Assembly: GCF_963677845.1 (NCBI RefSeq)
Contig: NZ_OY782498.1
Location: 1,619,518-1,683,517, forward strand
Length of the DNA: 64,000 nucleotides
From: an uncultured Pseudodesulfovibrio sp.
Lineage (GTDB): Bacteria; Desulfobacterota; Desulfovibrionia; Desulfovibrionales; Desulfovibrionaceae
Direction of reading: 5' to 3'
Part shown: positions 46,830 through 56,753 of the stretch, piece by piece
Position numbering within the stretch: the stretch's first letter is position 1
Layout of the letters: the number at the start of each line of letters is the position of its first letter
Made by a program: the position numbers and the translations under genes
The notes under the pieces: model-generated
The model's database searches: none
What the model was told of the DNA's origin: nothing
Seen by the model: the letters and a program-made list of their open reading frames with translations, nothing else

Positions 46830-49160
46830 TTACTCCAACGGAGCCGGATTCTTCATATCCCAAATACCACAAGGACAAGAATCAGCGCAAAATCCGCAAG
46901 CAATACACTTGTCAGGATCAACCACCCGTTCAAAACCACCGTCCGGTAATTCGTTCCGACTAATGGCAGCCTGTGGACAAATCGTGTCACAGATGTAGCA
47001 ATCCCGACAGGAACCACAGGAAGAACACTCAGCCCCACAATGATTCATATCACTGAATTCAATGACACGTGGGTCAAAATATTCCAACGTCATGCGGGTA
47101 TAATCAATCATCTCACGAGTATCACTCTGAGGTCGACGATTGTTCAAGATGTCATCGATAACCTCGGCTGCACGGCGCCCATGACCAATGGCATGGGTCA
47201 ACAAACCGGGACGCACGATATCACCGATGGCAAACACGCGAGAATCCGTGGTCTGATAGTCATCGTTGACCACCACATGGCCACGGTCCAAAGCAATGGT
47301 ATCCGGCAGGAAGTCCACATCCGGCTGATCTCCGATGGACATGATAACCGTGTCAGCTTCCAGCAATTCACCGCTTTGAAGCAAAACTCCTTCAGCAGTA
47401 ATTTCCTTGGTAAAACAAGGCCACTTGAACCGAGCGCCCACGGCTTCGGCTTCCTTGCGTTCCTTACCGAAAGAAGCCGGTTCCTGAATATCGATGAGCA
47501 TGATGTCTTCGGCACCAACAGTCGCCGCGACAGTCGCCACGTCACATCCGACATTGCCCGCGCCGATAATGACCACACGCTTACCGGATTTCATCTCGCC
47601 ATTTTTCACTTCCTGCAAAAACGTCAGGGCCGGAATGATCCGTTCATACCCGGGTACGGGAATCATCCGAGGTTTCTGCGCGCCAATGGCCAAAACCACG
47701 TAATCATATTCCGCTTTCAGTTCTTCAAATTCCTTTGATTTCAATTGCTGTTGCAGATGCACATGCGGCAATACCTTGGCAGCACGTTCAACCTCAGCTT
47801 CGACAATTTCTTTGGGCACACGACTATAGGGAATGGCCGAGGCAATCTTTCCACCAAGTGTCTTTGCCATATCAAAGACAACGGCTTCGTGCCCCTTCAT
47901 ACGAATCTGCCACGCCACGGAAATACCGGCCGGTCCGCCACCGATGACAGCGACACGCTTGCCGGTCAATTCTGGCAACTTCGGAGCAGCTGACTTGTAT
48001 CCTTCTCGACCAAGTTTGGTGATATCCACAGCGGCCATGCCCTGTTGTGTGGAACGGGTACATCCCTCCATACACAAATTGGGACAAAGATAGCCGCAAA
48101 CCGTGGCTGGAAACGGCGTATACGCCAAAGCAAGGTCAACGGCTTCATCAACCAATCCATCACGTACCAATTGCCACCGTTTTTGTACTGGCATCCCCGT
48201 AGGACAACTGGACTGACAAGGAGCCATATATTTACGATTTTCCCACACAGGGACTCGACGACGAAGATCACCATGAACCACCAACGGGATCGGCGAACGA
48301 TCAAGTGATGTCAGATCTCCAATCATACCACCCTGCCCTAATTCAGCATCCCAAACATTGGAACGGAAATCGGCCATGGACCGACGGACCTTTCCTTTCT
48401 TTTCAAACGGCGTCTTTGCCCGAATAAGCTGCCATTCCTCACGCCGAGTGAGTCGTTGAAGCAACCGGCTCCGTCGTATTTTCTTGAGAAAAACGGTCAA
48501 ATTTTCTGTCAGCCATGCCCATGTCTCGTCGTCAATGGGTTCCATCATGGCATCGGCCTGAGAGAATCCCTCAATAGGCCCACGAACAAAGATTTGCCCA
48601 CCCACCATGCCGACACACGGCCGATATCCAAGGACATTATTCGGACTTTGCGACTCATGACCACAAACAACAGCAGTACCGCCAGCCATGAATTCAGCAA
48701 AATAATCACCCACCGAACCGAGCACCCAGAGTTCTGGCGGATCGAAACGGGGATTAGTCTTGGTCATGGTCATACAACGAGAACCTGTATTGCCACCGAT
48801 AAAAACTTTTCCCTGAGCCATGGCATTACATGCCCCGTTGGAAGCATTCCCATGCACAATAATTTCGGCTCCGGCATTCAACCAACCAAGGTCATCAGAG
48901 ACAGGCCCCATGACCTCAATAGTCGTACCCGGAAACCCCTTGGAACCAATACGCTGCCCGGGCGAGCCGGTGATGGTCAGGGTAATCGGCTCTTCCTTGG
49001 AAATCCACAACCGCCCACCAATACCGTGCTGGCCCATGGCCTCGATTTCAAACTTGCGGCCACCTTGGCGAACAGCACTTTGAATACGCTCCTCAAGGAT
49101 ACGCGATTCAAGGCGGCCACCATCTTCGTGACCTTGTATGCGATATATTTTCTTTGCCAT
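46830..49160 (-). CDS. Glutamate synthase component: GXGXG domain plus FAD/NAD(P)H oxidoreductase and ferredoxin domain
   Basis: A 776-residue fusion. Residues 1-240 match the C-terminal GXGXG beta-helix of GltB. Residues about 310-390 have the Cys cluster of GltD-type subunits (CQSSCPTGMP, CGYLCPNLCMEGC). FAD (VAVIGGGPAGISVAW) and NAD(P)H (VVIIGAGNVGCDVA) sites follow. The C-terminal 75 residues hold further iron-sulfur motifs, including the ferredoxin-type CIACGFCADSCP. It should bring electrons from NAD(P)H to the FMN subunit encoded upstream. Start 49160 has GGAG six bases upstream. Third gene of the operon. Confidence 0.9.
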   Translation of the reverse strand: MAKKIYRIQGHEDGGRLESRILEERIQSAVRQGGRKFEIEAMGQHGIGGRLWISKEEPITLTITGSPGQRIGSKGFPGTTIEVMGPVSDDLGWLNAGAEIIVHGNASNGACNAMAQGKVFIGGNTGSRCMTMTKTNPRFDPPELWVLGSVGDYFAEFMAGGTAVVCGHESQSPNNVLGYRPCVGMVGGQIFVRGPIEGFSQADAMMEPIDDETWAWLTENLTVFLKKIRRSRLLQRLTRREEWQLIRAKTPFEKKGKVRRSMADFRSNVWDAELGQGGMIGDLTSLDRSPIPLVVHGDLRRRVPVWENRKYMAPCQSSCPTGMPVQKRWQLVRDGLVDEAVDLALAYTPFPATVCGYLCPNLCMEGCTRSTQQGMAAVDITKLGREGYKSAAPKLPELTGKRVAVIGGGPAGISVAWQIRMKGHEAVVFDMAKTLGGKIASAIPYSRVPKEIVEAEVERAAKVLPHVHLQQQLKSKEFEELKAEYDYVVLAIGAQKPRMIPVPGYERIIPALTFLQEVKNGEMKSGKRVVIIGAGNVGCDVATVAATVGAEDIMLIDIQEPASFGKERKEAEAVGARFKWPCFTKEITAEGVLLQSGELLEADTVIMSIGDQPDVDFLPDTIALDRGHVVVNDDYQTTDSRVFAIGDIVRPGLLTHAIGHGRRAAEVIDDILNNRRPQSDTREMIDYTRMTLEYFDPRVIEFSDMNHCGAECSSCGSCRDCYICDTICPQAAISRNELPDGGFERVVDPDKCIACGFCADSCPCGIWDMKNPAPLE

Positions 49161-49188
49161 TGTATTCTCCAATTGCCTGAGACTTCGA

Positions 49189-50823
49189 TTAGATCACGTA
49201 CTTAATATCGAGACGGTCAGCCGCATCCTTATCCGAGATGCCCAAAGCATCGGACATGCCGACAGGCAGAGATGTGGACCGACCAAGCGGTGCGAACACC
49301 TTGCGCAATTCCGTGTCAAAACTCAGGTAGAAGTCCACCACTCTTTCAGCGACCTTTTCCGGGTCAAGACGGCGATAGACCCGTGGGTCCTGTGAAGTAA
49401 TACCTTTGGGACAAACACCAATGTTGCACACATTACAGCGATCCTTTTCACTCCCAACACATCCAGCTGCGGCCTGCATGACGTATTTACCAATCTGGAC
49501 CATAGATGCACCAAGCATGATAAGTGCCGCCGCATTGGCAGCCAAATTGCCCTGTTTACCGATACCACCACCAGCAATGAGCGGAATCTCATTCTGCGCA
49601 CCGGCCAAACACAAGGTTTTGTAGCAATCTCGCAAATTCGAAGCGATTGGATGCCCCATGTGATTCATAGAAACGTTGTATGCTGCGCCTGTACCACCAT
49701 CTTCACCATCAATGGCAAGACCTGCTGCATACGGATTACGCACAAGATTATTAAGCACTGCCAACGATGTGGAGGAAGCGGAAATCTTGGGATAAACAGG
49801 CACCCGGAATCCCCAGGCCATGGACATGGACTGAATCATCTTGGCCACGGCTTCCTCAATGGAATACTTGGTCTGATGCGTCGGAGGACTGGGTAAACTC
49901 ACACCTTTGGGAACACCGCGAATCGCGGCAATAAGGCTGTTCACCTTATGCCACATGAGCAGCCCACCATCACCGGGTTTTGCTCCTTGTCCATATTTGA
50001 TTTCAATGGCACACGGGTCTTCCTTCATCTCAGGAATGGCATGAATGATTTCATCCCAACCAAAATACCCGGAAGCAACCTGCAAAATCACGTATTTAAG
50101 GAAACGGGAACGCAACAGGCGCGGGGGGCAGCCACCCTCGCCCGTACTCATACGCACCGGCATATTCATTTCTTCATTGAGGTATGCCACGCCCATCTGA
50201 AGGCCTTCCCACATGTTCGGAGAAAGCGCGCCAAAGGACATACCACCAATAACAAGTGGGTATATTTCACGGACTGGTGGTTTCCAACCGTTATTTTGAA
50301 AACACTTGATTTCTTCTTCAGGTGGCAACACACGACCGAGCAAGGTCCGCATTTCAAACTCATGACGACCAGCATCCAAAGCGGGATCGGTCAACATGGA
50401 AATACGGATAAATTTGATCTGATCCAGCAAAGATTCAGAACTGTTCCGACGTCCACCACGGGTTCGGGACTGTCCGCCGCCATTATTGTGAAACTGAAGC
50501 GTGGTCGAGTCGTACTGCCGACTCGGCTCAATAGCGTTATTCGGACAGACCATATTACACATGGAGCAGCCAATACACGCATAGGCTGGGTCCGTACGCT
50601 GCCGGATGCCATAAAAAGTTGAGAATTCGGTTGTCGGCTTGGCTGCAAGGCCCATAGTAGTCTTAATATCCCGTTTACGGAACACGCCAAGTTCAATGGC
50701 ATTAACCGGACAAACCGCCGTACACCGACCACACTTGGTACATGTATTGATGTCCCACTTGATCTGCCAAGGCAGATCCTTGCGACTTAACGTTGAGGGC
50801 GTAATGGGTCTTTCTGAGAGCAT
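49189..50823 (-). CDS. Glutamate synthase FMN subunit with ferredoxin domain
   Basis: A 544-residue enzyme. The N-terminus holds two 4Fe-4S motifs (CTKCGRCTAVCP, CIGCSMCNMVCP). The rest is the GltB-type FMN barrel with GEGGCPPRLLRSRFLKY, AGGGIGKQGNLAANAAALI and a cluster motif CNVCNIGVCPKGI. It makes glutamate from 2-oxoglutarate and ammonia released by the amidotransferase subunit. Start 50823 has GGGAGG seven bases upstream. The gene overlaps the end of the amidotransferase gene by 37 bases, so translation is probably coupled. Confidence 0.92.
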   Translation of the reverse strand: MLSERPITPSTLSRKDLPWQIKWDINTCTKCGRCTAVCPVNAIELGVFRKRDIKTTMGLAAKPTTEFSTFYGIRQRTDPAYACIGCSMCNMVCPNNAIEPSRQYDSTTLQFHNNGGGQSRTRGGRRNSSESLLDQIKFIRISMLTDPALDAGRHEFEMRTLLGRVLPPEEEIKCFQNNGWKPPVREIYPLVIGGMSFGALSPNMWEGLQMGVAYLNEEMNMPVRMSTGEGGCPPRLLRSRFLKYVILQVASGYFGWDEIIHAIPEMKEDPCAIEIKYGQGAKPGDGGLLMWHKVNSLIAAIRGVPKGVSLPSPPTHQTKYSIEEAVAKMIQSMSMAWGFRVPVYPKISASSTSLAVLNNLVRNPYAAGLAIDGEDGGTGAAYNVSMNHMGHPIASNLRDCYKTLCLAGAQNEIPLIAGGGIGKQGNLAANAAALIMLGASMVQIGKYVMQAAAGCVGSEKDRCNVCNIGVCPKGITSQDPRVYRRLDPEKVAERVVDFYLSFDTELRKVFAPLGRSTSLPVGMSDALGISDKDAADRLDIKYVI

Positions 50824-51923
50824 TGGATAACCTCCCGGCAATCAGGTCCAACGATTGCGGTATCGAGATGCATGGGTTGAAAATCCTTGGTCCGATCACG
50901 TTCGGGAATAGCGGCATTCAGCCCGCAAATCTCGGAAGAAAATCCGTAAATACCAAGTTCAGGGTTACCACCGACAACACCAGGACGTAATTTTTTACGA
51001 TCCTGCGCCATAAACATGGAACCGTCAGGCAAACACCCTATAATACAGTTAGGGCCATCGATAATCAGCTTGCGGCATGATCGTTTCAAATTGGACAAAA
51101 ACTCACGGTCTTGATGCCCAGCCATTTCTTCATCACTCATAGGCGTGATGACATGTTTATAGGAACTGATATCCAGACCAAGTTTTTTGGTGGTGAAATG
51201 GGCGATATGGGTAAACACCTCGGAATCGGACTGGTAGCCCTGATACCCGGTGACACCTCGGGACATGAGATATTCGCGAATGGGAAGAAACGCCGTATTC
51301 TCACCATTGGTCATGGTCGAGATTCCTTCAATAAAGAAAGGATGACAAGCGTACAGGTCGATGGCGTAGTTGGTATTTTGACGACCCTGCGCCATAATAT
51401 GCCTGGCGTGCAATTCCTTACGACCAAGCCGAAGATATTCCCCGATGGCCATGGGATCGCCTACTTCCTTGATCATGATAGTGTCCCGCCAAAAGGAAAA
51501 AACCATGATACCACCAGACTCCTCGCCCATGGCTCGCAGGTCGAGTCGCATCTGTACCAGACCACGATCAATCTCTTCCTGCGTCCGAGCACCCCACTCT
51601 TTAGGAATCTTATAAGCAATGGAAGCGTAGGTTCCCCGCTTGGGAGTCCCGACAGGTGGTTCTGAATCAGGCTTGAACATAACTGAGTATTTGGACCGAA
51701 ATCCCTTGTCTGCCATGTATTCGAAAACACGGGCCAAACCTGGTTCGGTAAAAATGCCAGAAAGGACAGGGTACTCCTTCAATTCCTCAAAGGCTCCTCC
51801 CAATCCGCTTAAAAAAAGTCCCACGCCAGAACCATCATGCCCTTCCTTCATCACATTAAGGGCATCAATGGCGCGCATGGGCGACACCGGATCACGGCTT
51901 GTCAGCGCAAATAAACGGCACAT
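50787..51923 (-). CDS. Glutamate synthase glutaminase subunit (class II amidotransferase)
   Basis: A 378-residue protein beginning MCRLFALTS; after removal of Met, Cys2 is the catalytic nucleophile of class II glutamine amidotransferases. It matches the N-terminal domain of GltB as a separate protein, the archaeal-type arrangement. It releases ammonia from glutamine. The order amidotransferase, FMN subunit, GXGXG/FAD subunit gives a complete split glutamate synthase for nitrogen assimilation. GAGG lies seven bases before the ATG. Confidence 0.9.
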   Translation of the reverse strand: MCRLFALTSRDPVSPMRAIDALNVMKEGHDGSGVGLFLSGLGGAFEELKEYPVLSGIFTEPGLARVFEYMADKGFRSKYSVMFKPDSEPPVGTPKRGTYASIAYKIPKEWGARTQEEIDRGLVQMRLDLRAMGEESGGIMVFSFWRDTIMIKEVGDPMAIGEYLRLGRKELHARHIMAQGRQNTNYAIDLYACHPFFIEGISTMTNGENTAFLPIREYLMSRGVTGYQGYQSDSEVFTHIAHFTTKKLGLDISSYKHVITPMSDEEMAGHQDREFLSNLKRSCRKLIIDGPNCIIGCLPDGSMFMAQDRKKLRPGVVGGNPELGIYGFSSEICGLNAAIPERDRTKDFQPMHLDTAIVGPDCREVIQCSQKDPLRPQR

Positions 51924-52376
51924 GCTCTCGCCTCACTCCATCGTTACAGGATGATTGGATCACATACGGGAGAGTCAAAGCGACTGTTGGTGAAAATTGA
52001 GAAGAACCCAATGGCTCCGAGAGCCGCCAAACTCCCGAATTCGAAAAGCAGTAAGCGCACTCCTTTCGTCTAACCGTTGCTTTATCAACCTTGGCATCGT
52101 CGAAATGAGGAGACATTCACAATTATGCAAGAAGGCTAACAACAACTATCACAAAGGAAGGAGCACGCTCACTTTTCTCCCTCTGTGAAAACGGTAGGGG
52201 AAAACAGATAAAGCCGCAACCCCAACACATTCATAGATTTTAACAAAAATGTGCAGCTTTTTTTTCAAACAATGAAAGGCGAATACCGTAGGTCTCACAA
52301 AAAACAGGATAAAAATAATCCCATTTTTCAGAGTAGAATTATAAAATAATAACAAGAAAAATAAAATTATTCAGAC
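51924..52376. other. Region upstream of glutamate synthase operon
   Basis: No certain gene in 453 bp. On the minus strand a hydrophobic 35-38-codon frame ends at 51944, about 20 bp before the amidotransferase ATG, and contains a hairpin GGCTC-CGA-GAGCC (52013-52025). The left-hand half of the transcript leader could thus be regulatory. The stretch 52150-52376 is AT-rich with no clear signal. Confidence 0.45.
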
Positions 52377-52778
52377 TTACCCGTCAAATTCATCAGAATC
52401 GAGTGCATTTCTGGCTGCCATAGCGAAAAAGTCAGCGGGCGAGATGTTGTTTTTCCGACAACTCTTCTCAATTCGCTCCAAAAGATGCGTATGCATAACG
52501 AGTTCAAACTCTTCAAAGTCAGTTCCATCTCCTTTGACGGAAATATTGATAGCTTTTTTTGACTTATTTTCGATTTGCGCCAGAATTTTTTTCTTTTTTG
52601 AGGGCTCAGGCAACACTTTCCCTTCTTCGACAAGGTATTCTACGAACATAGCCAAGGCTTCATGTGCGTGATCAACAGCCTCGTCCAACGTTTCACCACA
52701 CGTTGTACACGCGGGGAAATCTGGAAAGACAACCGAATATCCCTGCTTGTCTTTTTCAAATAACGCTACATATTGCAC
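52377..52778 (-). CDS. HicB-like antitoxin without HicA partner
   Basis: A 133-residue protein. Residues 1-60 match the HicB partial RNase H-like fold (FEKDKQGYSVVFPDFPACTTCGETLDEAVDHAHEAL). The C-terminal 60 residues look like a DNA-binding ribbon-helix-helix or similar helical end. HicB proteins neutralise HicA mRNA interferases and repress their own operon. No HicA-like frame is found on either side (36 bp to mltA; 450 bp without gene downstream), so it is solitary. It could be a leftover or a repressor with another role. Confidence 0.8.
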   Translation of the reverse strand: MQYVALFEKDKQGYSVVFPDFPACTTCGETLDEAVDHAHEALAMFVEYLVEEGKVLPEPSKKKKILAQIENKSKKAINISVKGDGTDFEEFELVMHTHLLERIEKSCRKNNISPADFFAMAARNALDSDEFDG

Positions 52779-52814
52779 TAATCTGTCCTTTTATTGTAAA
52801 ATCTTCCTACTGAC

Positions 52815-54044
52815 TTAATTTGCATTTCCTGTAGCCGAAACAAGAACCTTCCGACTCACGAGCATAAACACCTCGGAATCCGCCTGAAGATGACCAGCCA
52901 AAACTTCGGCCTCATCACCAGAACCACAAAACAAATCCATTCGAGTTCCCTTGATAGCTCCGCCAGTATCTTGAGCCAATACTAACGACATAAACGGATC
53001 AGAACCGCCATCGGCCGTAAGCAATGACGTTTTAAGTGCCACAACGCTTCCCAACGGGATCATATTTCTATCAACAGCTACACTCACGCGCGGCGTCAGG
53101 ATACCGCCAAAGGAACCATACGGGCCTTCATCAGCCAACCGAAAAAAGACATAGCTCGGATTTGCATAGAGAATCTCTTCTATCTTGTCTGGATTTTCAG
53201 TAAGAAAAGTACGAATGCGCTGCATACTCATCTCTTCTTTGGGGACATATCCCTTGTCAATAAGCAAACGGCCAATGGAAACGTATTGACGCCCATTTTT
53301 CCCTGCGTACAGGATATGTTTGGTGCTACCGTCAGGGAAAGCTAACCGCCCGGAGCCTTCTATCTGAAGAAAAAAAGCGTCTACCAAGTCTGAAGTCCAA
53401 GCAATTTCCTGCCCCTTTCCATCCAACACACGCTCTCCATCGATTGCAGCACGATCATGGTATGGTTCAATACCGTTCTCGCCCATTCGATAGACAAGAG
53501 ATTGTCCTTTCCACCGAGGATGAAAACCATTTAAACTGGTCGTTTTTAAATCATCAGGCACACCATAAAGCGGGAACTTGTAGGTTTCATCTGGGGTCAA
53601 AGAAGCAGCCAACCATGGCTCGTAATACCCAGTCAGCAATGTTCGGGGTGCAAGCTTCAACCATTGGAAACGCTCCGCTGCCAAACGCGGATTTTTATCC
53701 AGCTGATCAAGCATACCAAGAAGTTCCGTGACAGATTCTCCAAGCTGTGCCCATGTCAATTGCAAACCGGATTGATCTACACAAATCGCTTCCTGCGGAC
53801 GAGAACGTATGTAGCGAAGATTCAGTTCCAACGCAGGTCGAAGCTCCGTCCATGATTGCATTCCCTGCAACAGACTGGACAAGTCGTCGGCCAGGTCCTC
53901 GGCTTCACTCATATCAAGTGGAATATATGTCGGCTTGTCATCGATGGCAGGCATTCGAGTAGTTTCAGGTCCACATCCCAAAAACGAAATGAGTAAAGCA
54001 GCCAGAATCAAAGGTAGAATCAATCGCACACGCATTATTCGCAT
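52815..54044 (-). CDS. mltA: Membrane-bound lytic murein transglycosylase A
   Basis: A 409-residue lipoprotein: signal peptide RLILPLILAALLISFLGC with lipobox FLGC. The MltA domain (LTGYYEPWLAAS) and C-terminal 3D domain with catalytic Asp residues (LAQDTGGAIKGTRMDLFCGSG) are clear. It cleaves peptidoglycan strands at the outer membrane. The gene overlaps the AI-2E gene by ten bases; ATG 54044 or 54035 are both possible starts. It is likely co-transcribed with the upstream AI-2E gene. Confidence 0.92.
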   Translation of the reverse strand: MRIMRVRLILPLILAALLISFLGCGPETTRMPAIDDKPTYIPLDMSEAEDLADDLSSLLQGMQSWTELRPALELNLRYIRSRPQEAICVDQSGLQLTWAQLGESVTELLGMLDQLDKNPRLAAERFQWLKLAPRTLLTGYYEPWLAASLTPDETYKFPLYGVPDDLKTTSLNGFHPRWKGQSLVYRMGENGIEPYHDRAAIDGERVLDGKGQEIAWTSDLVDAFFLQIEGSGRLAFPDGSTKHILYAGKNGRQYVSIGRLLIDKGYVPKEEMSMQRIRTFLTENPDKIEEILYANPSYVFFRLADEGPYGSFGGILTPRVSVAVDRNMIPLGSVVALKTSLLTADGGSDPFMSLVLAQDTGGAIKGTRMDLFCGSGDEAEVLAGHLQADSEVFMLVSRKVLVSATGNAN

Positions 54045-55141
54045 TCCTCGGAGTCCTTGAGGTCTTCGGCATATTCCTCAATATAGATTTGCAGCATGAC
54101 CATGACGAAACTCAGGATAAGCGGGCCATAAAAGATGCCCAGCATACCAAAGGAATAAACGCCGCCGAGAATGGCCAGAAGTATGTAAAAGGTAGAAACG
54201 CGAGCAGCCTCACGCATGAAAATCGGTCGAAGTATCGTGTCGATACCCACCACGAATATCCCACAATACAATGCTAAAAACAAAGCCATTTTCCAATCCC
54301 CAACCAAGAAAAGGTATACCACGGATGGTACCCAGATCAATCCGGTGCCAAGGACTGGAATCAACGAAGACAGAGCCATCATGGCACCCCAGAAAAATGC
54401 GGGAATACCGACTACCGCCAGCCCAATCCCTCCGGCAACGCCTTGCAGAATGGCTACCAGCAGGCAGCCCATGAGCACTCCTCGTGCTACTCGCTTGAGA
54501 GAGTCGATAATAAAATCTTCCTGTCGTCTTCTCAGCGGAGACAAGTGCTTGATATATTCAACCATCTTGGCGCCATCTCGTAAAAAATAAAACAAAATAA
54601 AAACCATAAGCAGAAAATGTAAAATAAACTTTGCACCGTTTCTTACCAAATCAGTGCCGAAGGTAAGCATCCCCTGCGCAAATTGTCTGGAATACTGAAT
54701 CACGCTTGCCTTGATATCGACTTCATCAATCCGCAGAAACGGCAATTGTTCATTGAGCATATGGACATATTTATCCAACATATCAAGACTCATATGAGAC
54801 TTATACAGCCCCTGGGCCACCCATTGGTTCAAAGAAACAAGCGATTCAACCCCTTGACCGATAAGGGCCATAAACAAAAAGGCCATCGGCAAAATCAAAG
54901 CAAAAACGATGATGGATACGGTCATGACTGATGCCAAATTGCGCCGTCCTTTACAGACCTTCAAAGCCCAGACAAAAACCGGAGCAAAAAGCACAGCAAG
55001 CACCGTAGAAAAAATCAAAGTATGTAAAAAGGGCGCGATCAAAGAAAAGCCTAGGTACAGGGATAAAGAAAAAAGCAGGAGAAAGAAGACCTTGTAGATC
55101 CCTCCGTCCAGTAACGGGACCGATTTCTTTTTGTCACTCAT
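54035..55141 (-). CDS. AI-2E family transporter
   Basis: A 368-residue membrane protein with about eight helices and the family layout: a membrane start, a soluble segment near residues 110-150, and a C-terminal PILGTGLIWVPSVVYLFLVG stretch. The family includes TqsA and sodium/proton antiporters; the solute cannot be told. It follows the hybrid kinase gene by 40 bp and overlaps mltA, suggesting a kinase/AI-2E/mltA transcript. Confidence 0.88.
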   Translation of the reverse strand: MSDKKKSVPLLDGGIYKVFFLLLFSLSLYLGFSLIAPFLHTLIFSTVLAVLFAPVFVWALKVCKGRRNLASVMTVSIIVFALILPMAFLFMALIGQGVESLVSLNQWVAQGLYKSHMSLDMLDKYVHMLNEQLPFLRIDEVDIKASVIQYSRQFAQGMLTFGTDLVRNGAKFILHFLLMVFILFYFLRDGAKMVEYIKHLSPLRRRQEDFIIDSLKRVARGVLMGCLLVAILQGVAGGIGLAVVGIPAFFWGAMMALSSLIPVLGTGLIWVPSVVYLFLVGDWKMALFLALYCGIFVVGIDTILRPIFMREAARVSTFYILLAILGGVYSFGMLGIFYGPLILSFVMVMLQIYIEEYAEDLKDSEECE

Positions 55142-55181
55142 AATAAATCACGCTCCACAGGGTGCCGAAATGCCGACATTT

Positions 55182-56753
55182 TTACTCATTGTTCAGCGTT
55201 GATTGTATGATAGCGGCGATGGTGTCAATATCCACGGGCTTAGAAACGTAATCGTTCATACCCACATGAATACATCGTTGCTCGTCTCCCCACATTGCAC
55301 GCGCTGTCAATGCGACGATAGGAACATCAGGATCCAAACAGCCCGTATCCACCTTTCTTATAAGTCGAGTCGCTTCGATACCATTCATAACAGGCATTTC
55401 AACATCCATAAAAACGATATCGAACGCCTGCTCTTTGAGCACATCCACTGCCTGCGCTCCATTTTCTGCCAAAAGGACATTGCACCCCATTTTCTGAAGT
55501 AATCTGACAATATATCGCTGATTAACCAAATCATCTTCCGCCACAAGGACATTCGCCCCCTTGAGCGGGGATTGATCACTCAATACGGTCGCCGATGGGG
55601 CCTGATCTTCATAACGACTCCTCTTAAATGGGAGAATAACGGAAAAGATACTCCCCTTCCCTTCAACACTGGAACATTTGATCACACCACCAAGAACACT
55701 CACAAGCCTGCTGACAATAGCGAGACCTAAACCCAATCCCCCTGTCGCATGCCGCAAATGGTCCTCGGCCTGATTGAAACTCTCAAAAATATCATCCAGT
55801 TTTTCTGCGGGAATACCAATTCCTGTATCCTGAACCAATACTTGAACTGCCAAATCGACATCTCTATCAGTCGCAAACGTTTCATCGCCATTACTGGGCG
55901 GAGACACATCCACCATAACCTGTCCGGAGGAAGTAAACTTCACGGCGTTGTTGATGAGATTGCCCAATATTTGCCTAATTTTGGTGGTATCACCTCTAAT
56001 CCAGCCAGGAACATCCGGGGAGATGGAATATTCAAGTGTAACGCCTTTAATTTTTGACGTCCGTTTATACTGAGACAACAGACCGGATACCATGTCCTCA
56101 AGACGAAAATCCATCTCTCGAACCGGAAGTGAACTGGCCTCAATTTTGGAATAATCAATAATCTGATTTAATACAGACAATAAAGACATGGACGATTCTC
56201 GAATAAGCTGAACATTCTCACGATATTGAGCATCAATATCGGACATAAGCAGTAATTCGGTCATACCGAGTACACCATTCATAGGTGTTCTCAACTCATG
56301 ACTGACTGTAGCCAGAAAAGAAGTCTTGGCCCTATTCGCAGCCTCAGCTTCTCTCCTTGCCTTTTTCAGTTCTCGTTCCATTTGGTGTTTGTATAGACCA
56401 ACTTCAATCGCTAATTTAAGTTCATTGCGGTCAACTGGTTTTACCAGATACCCCAAAGGACCCGTATTTTTAGCCCAATTTAAAGAGGCCGCATCGACCA
56501 CCACAGTTAAATAAATGACCGGAATGTCAAAACGACGAAGAATCTCCCCTGCGGCTTCAACGCCATCCATGACTCCTTCAAGCTGAATATCCATAAGCAC
56601 AAGATCAGGATTAAAGGATTCTGCCATCTCAATGGCTCTTTCTCCACTTGTGGAGTAGCCGACGATATCATATCCAGCCCGCTCCAAGGCAACCTGAATA
56701 TCAAGTCGGACGACAGCATCGTCTTCCACAAGCAAAATCTTTTCTGTTGGCAT
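55182..56753 (-). CDS. Hybrid histidine kinase, REC-HisKA-HATPase-REC
   Basis: A 523-residue cytoplasmic protein with no membrane helix. Residues 1-125 are a receiver domain (phospho-Asp near 55 in LVLMDIQL). A coiled coil leads to HisKA with FLATVSHELRTPMNGVLGM (His near 150), then an ATPase domain (NLINNAVKFTSSGQ, DTGIGIPAEKLDDIF), and a second receiver with FMDVEMPVMNG (Asp near 448). It takes input from another kinase through the first receiver, so it is a relay rather than a direct sensor. No response regulator is adjacent; output is unknown. Confidence 0.93.
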   Translation of the reverse strand: MPTEKILLVEDDAVVRLDIQVALERAGYDIVGYSTSGERAIEMAESFNPDLVLMDIQLEGVMDGVEAAGEILRRFDIPVIYLTVVVDAASLNWAKNTGPLGYLVKPVDRNELKLAIEVGLYKHQMERELKKARREAEAANRAKTSFLATVSHELRTPMNGVLGMTELLLMSDIDAQYRENVQLIRESSMSLLSVLNQIIDYSKIEASSLPVREMDFRLEDMVSGLLSQYKRTSKIKGVTLEYSISPDVPGWIRGDTTKIRQILGNLINNAVKFTSSGQVMVDVSPPSNGDETFATDRDVDLAVQVLVQDTGIGIPAEKLDDIFESFNQAEDHLRHATGGLGLGLAIVSRLVSVLGGVIKCSSVEGKGSIFSVILPFKRSRYEDQAPSATVLSDQSPLKGANVLVAEDDLVNQRYIVRLLQKMGCNVLLAENGAQAVDVLKEQAFDIVFMDVEMPVMNGIEATRLIRKVDTGCLDPDVPIVALTARAMWGDEQRCIHVGMNDYVSKPVDIDTIAAIIQSTLNNE

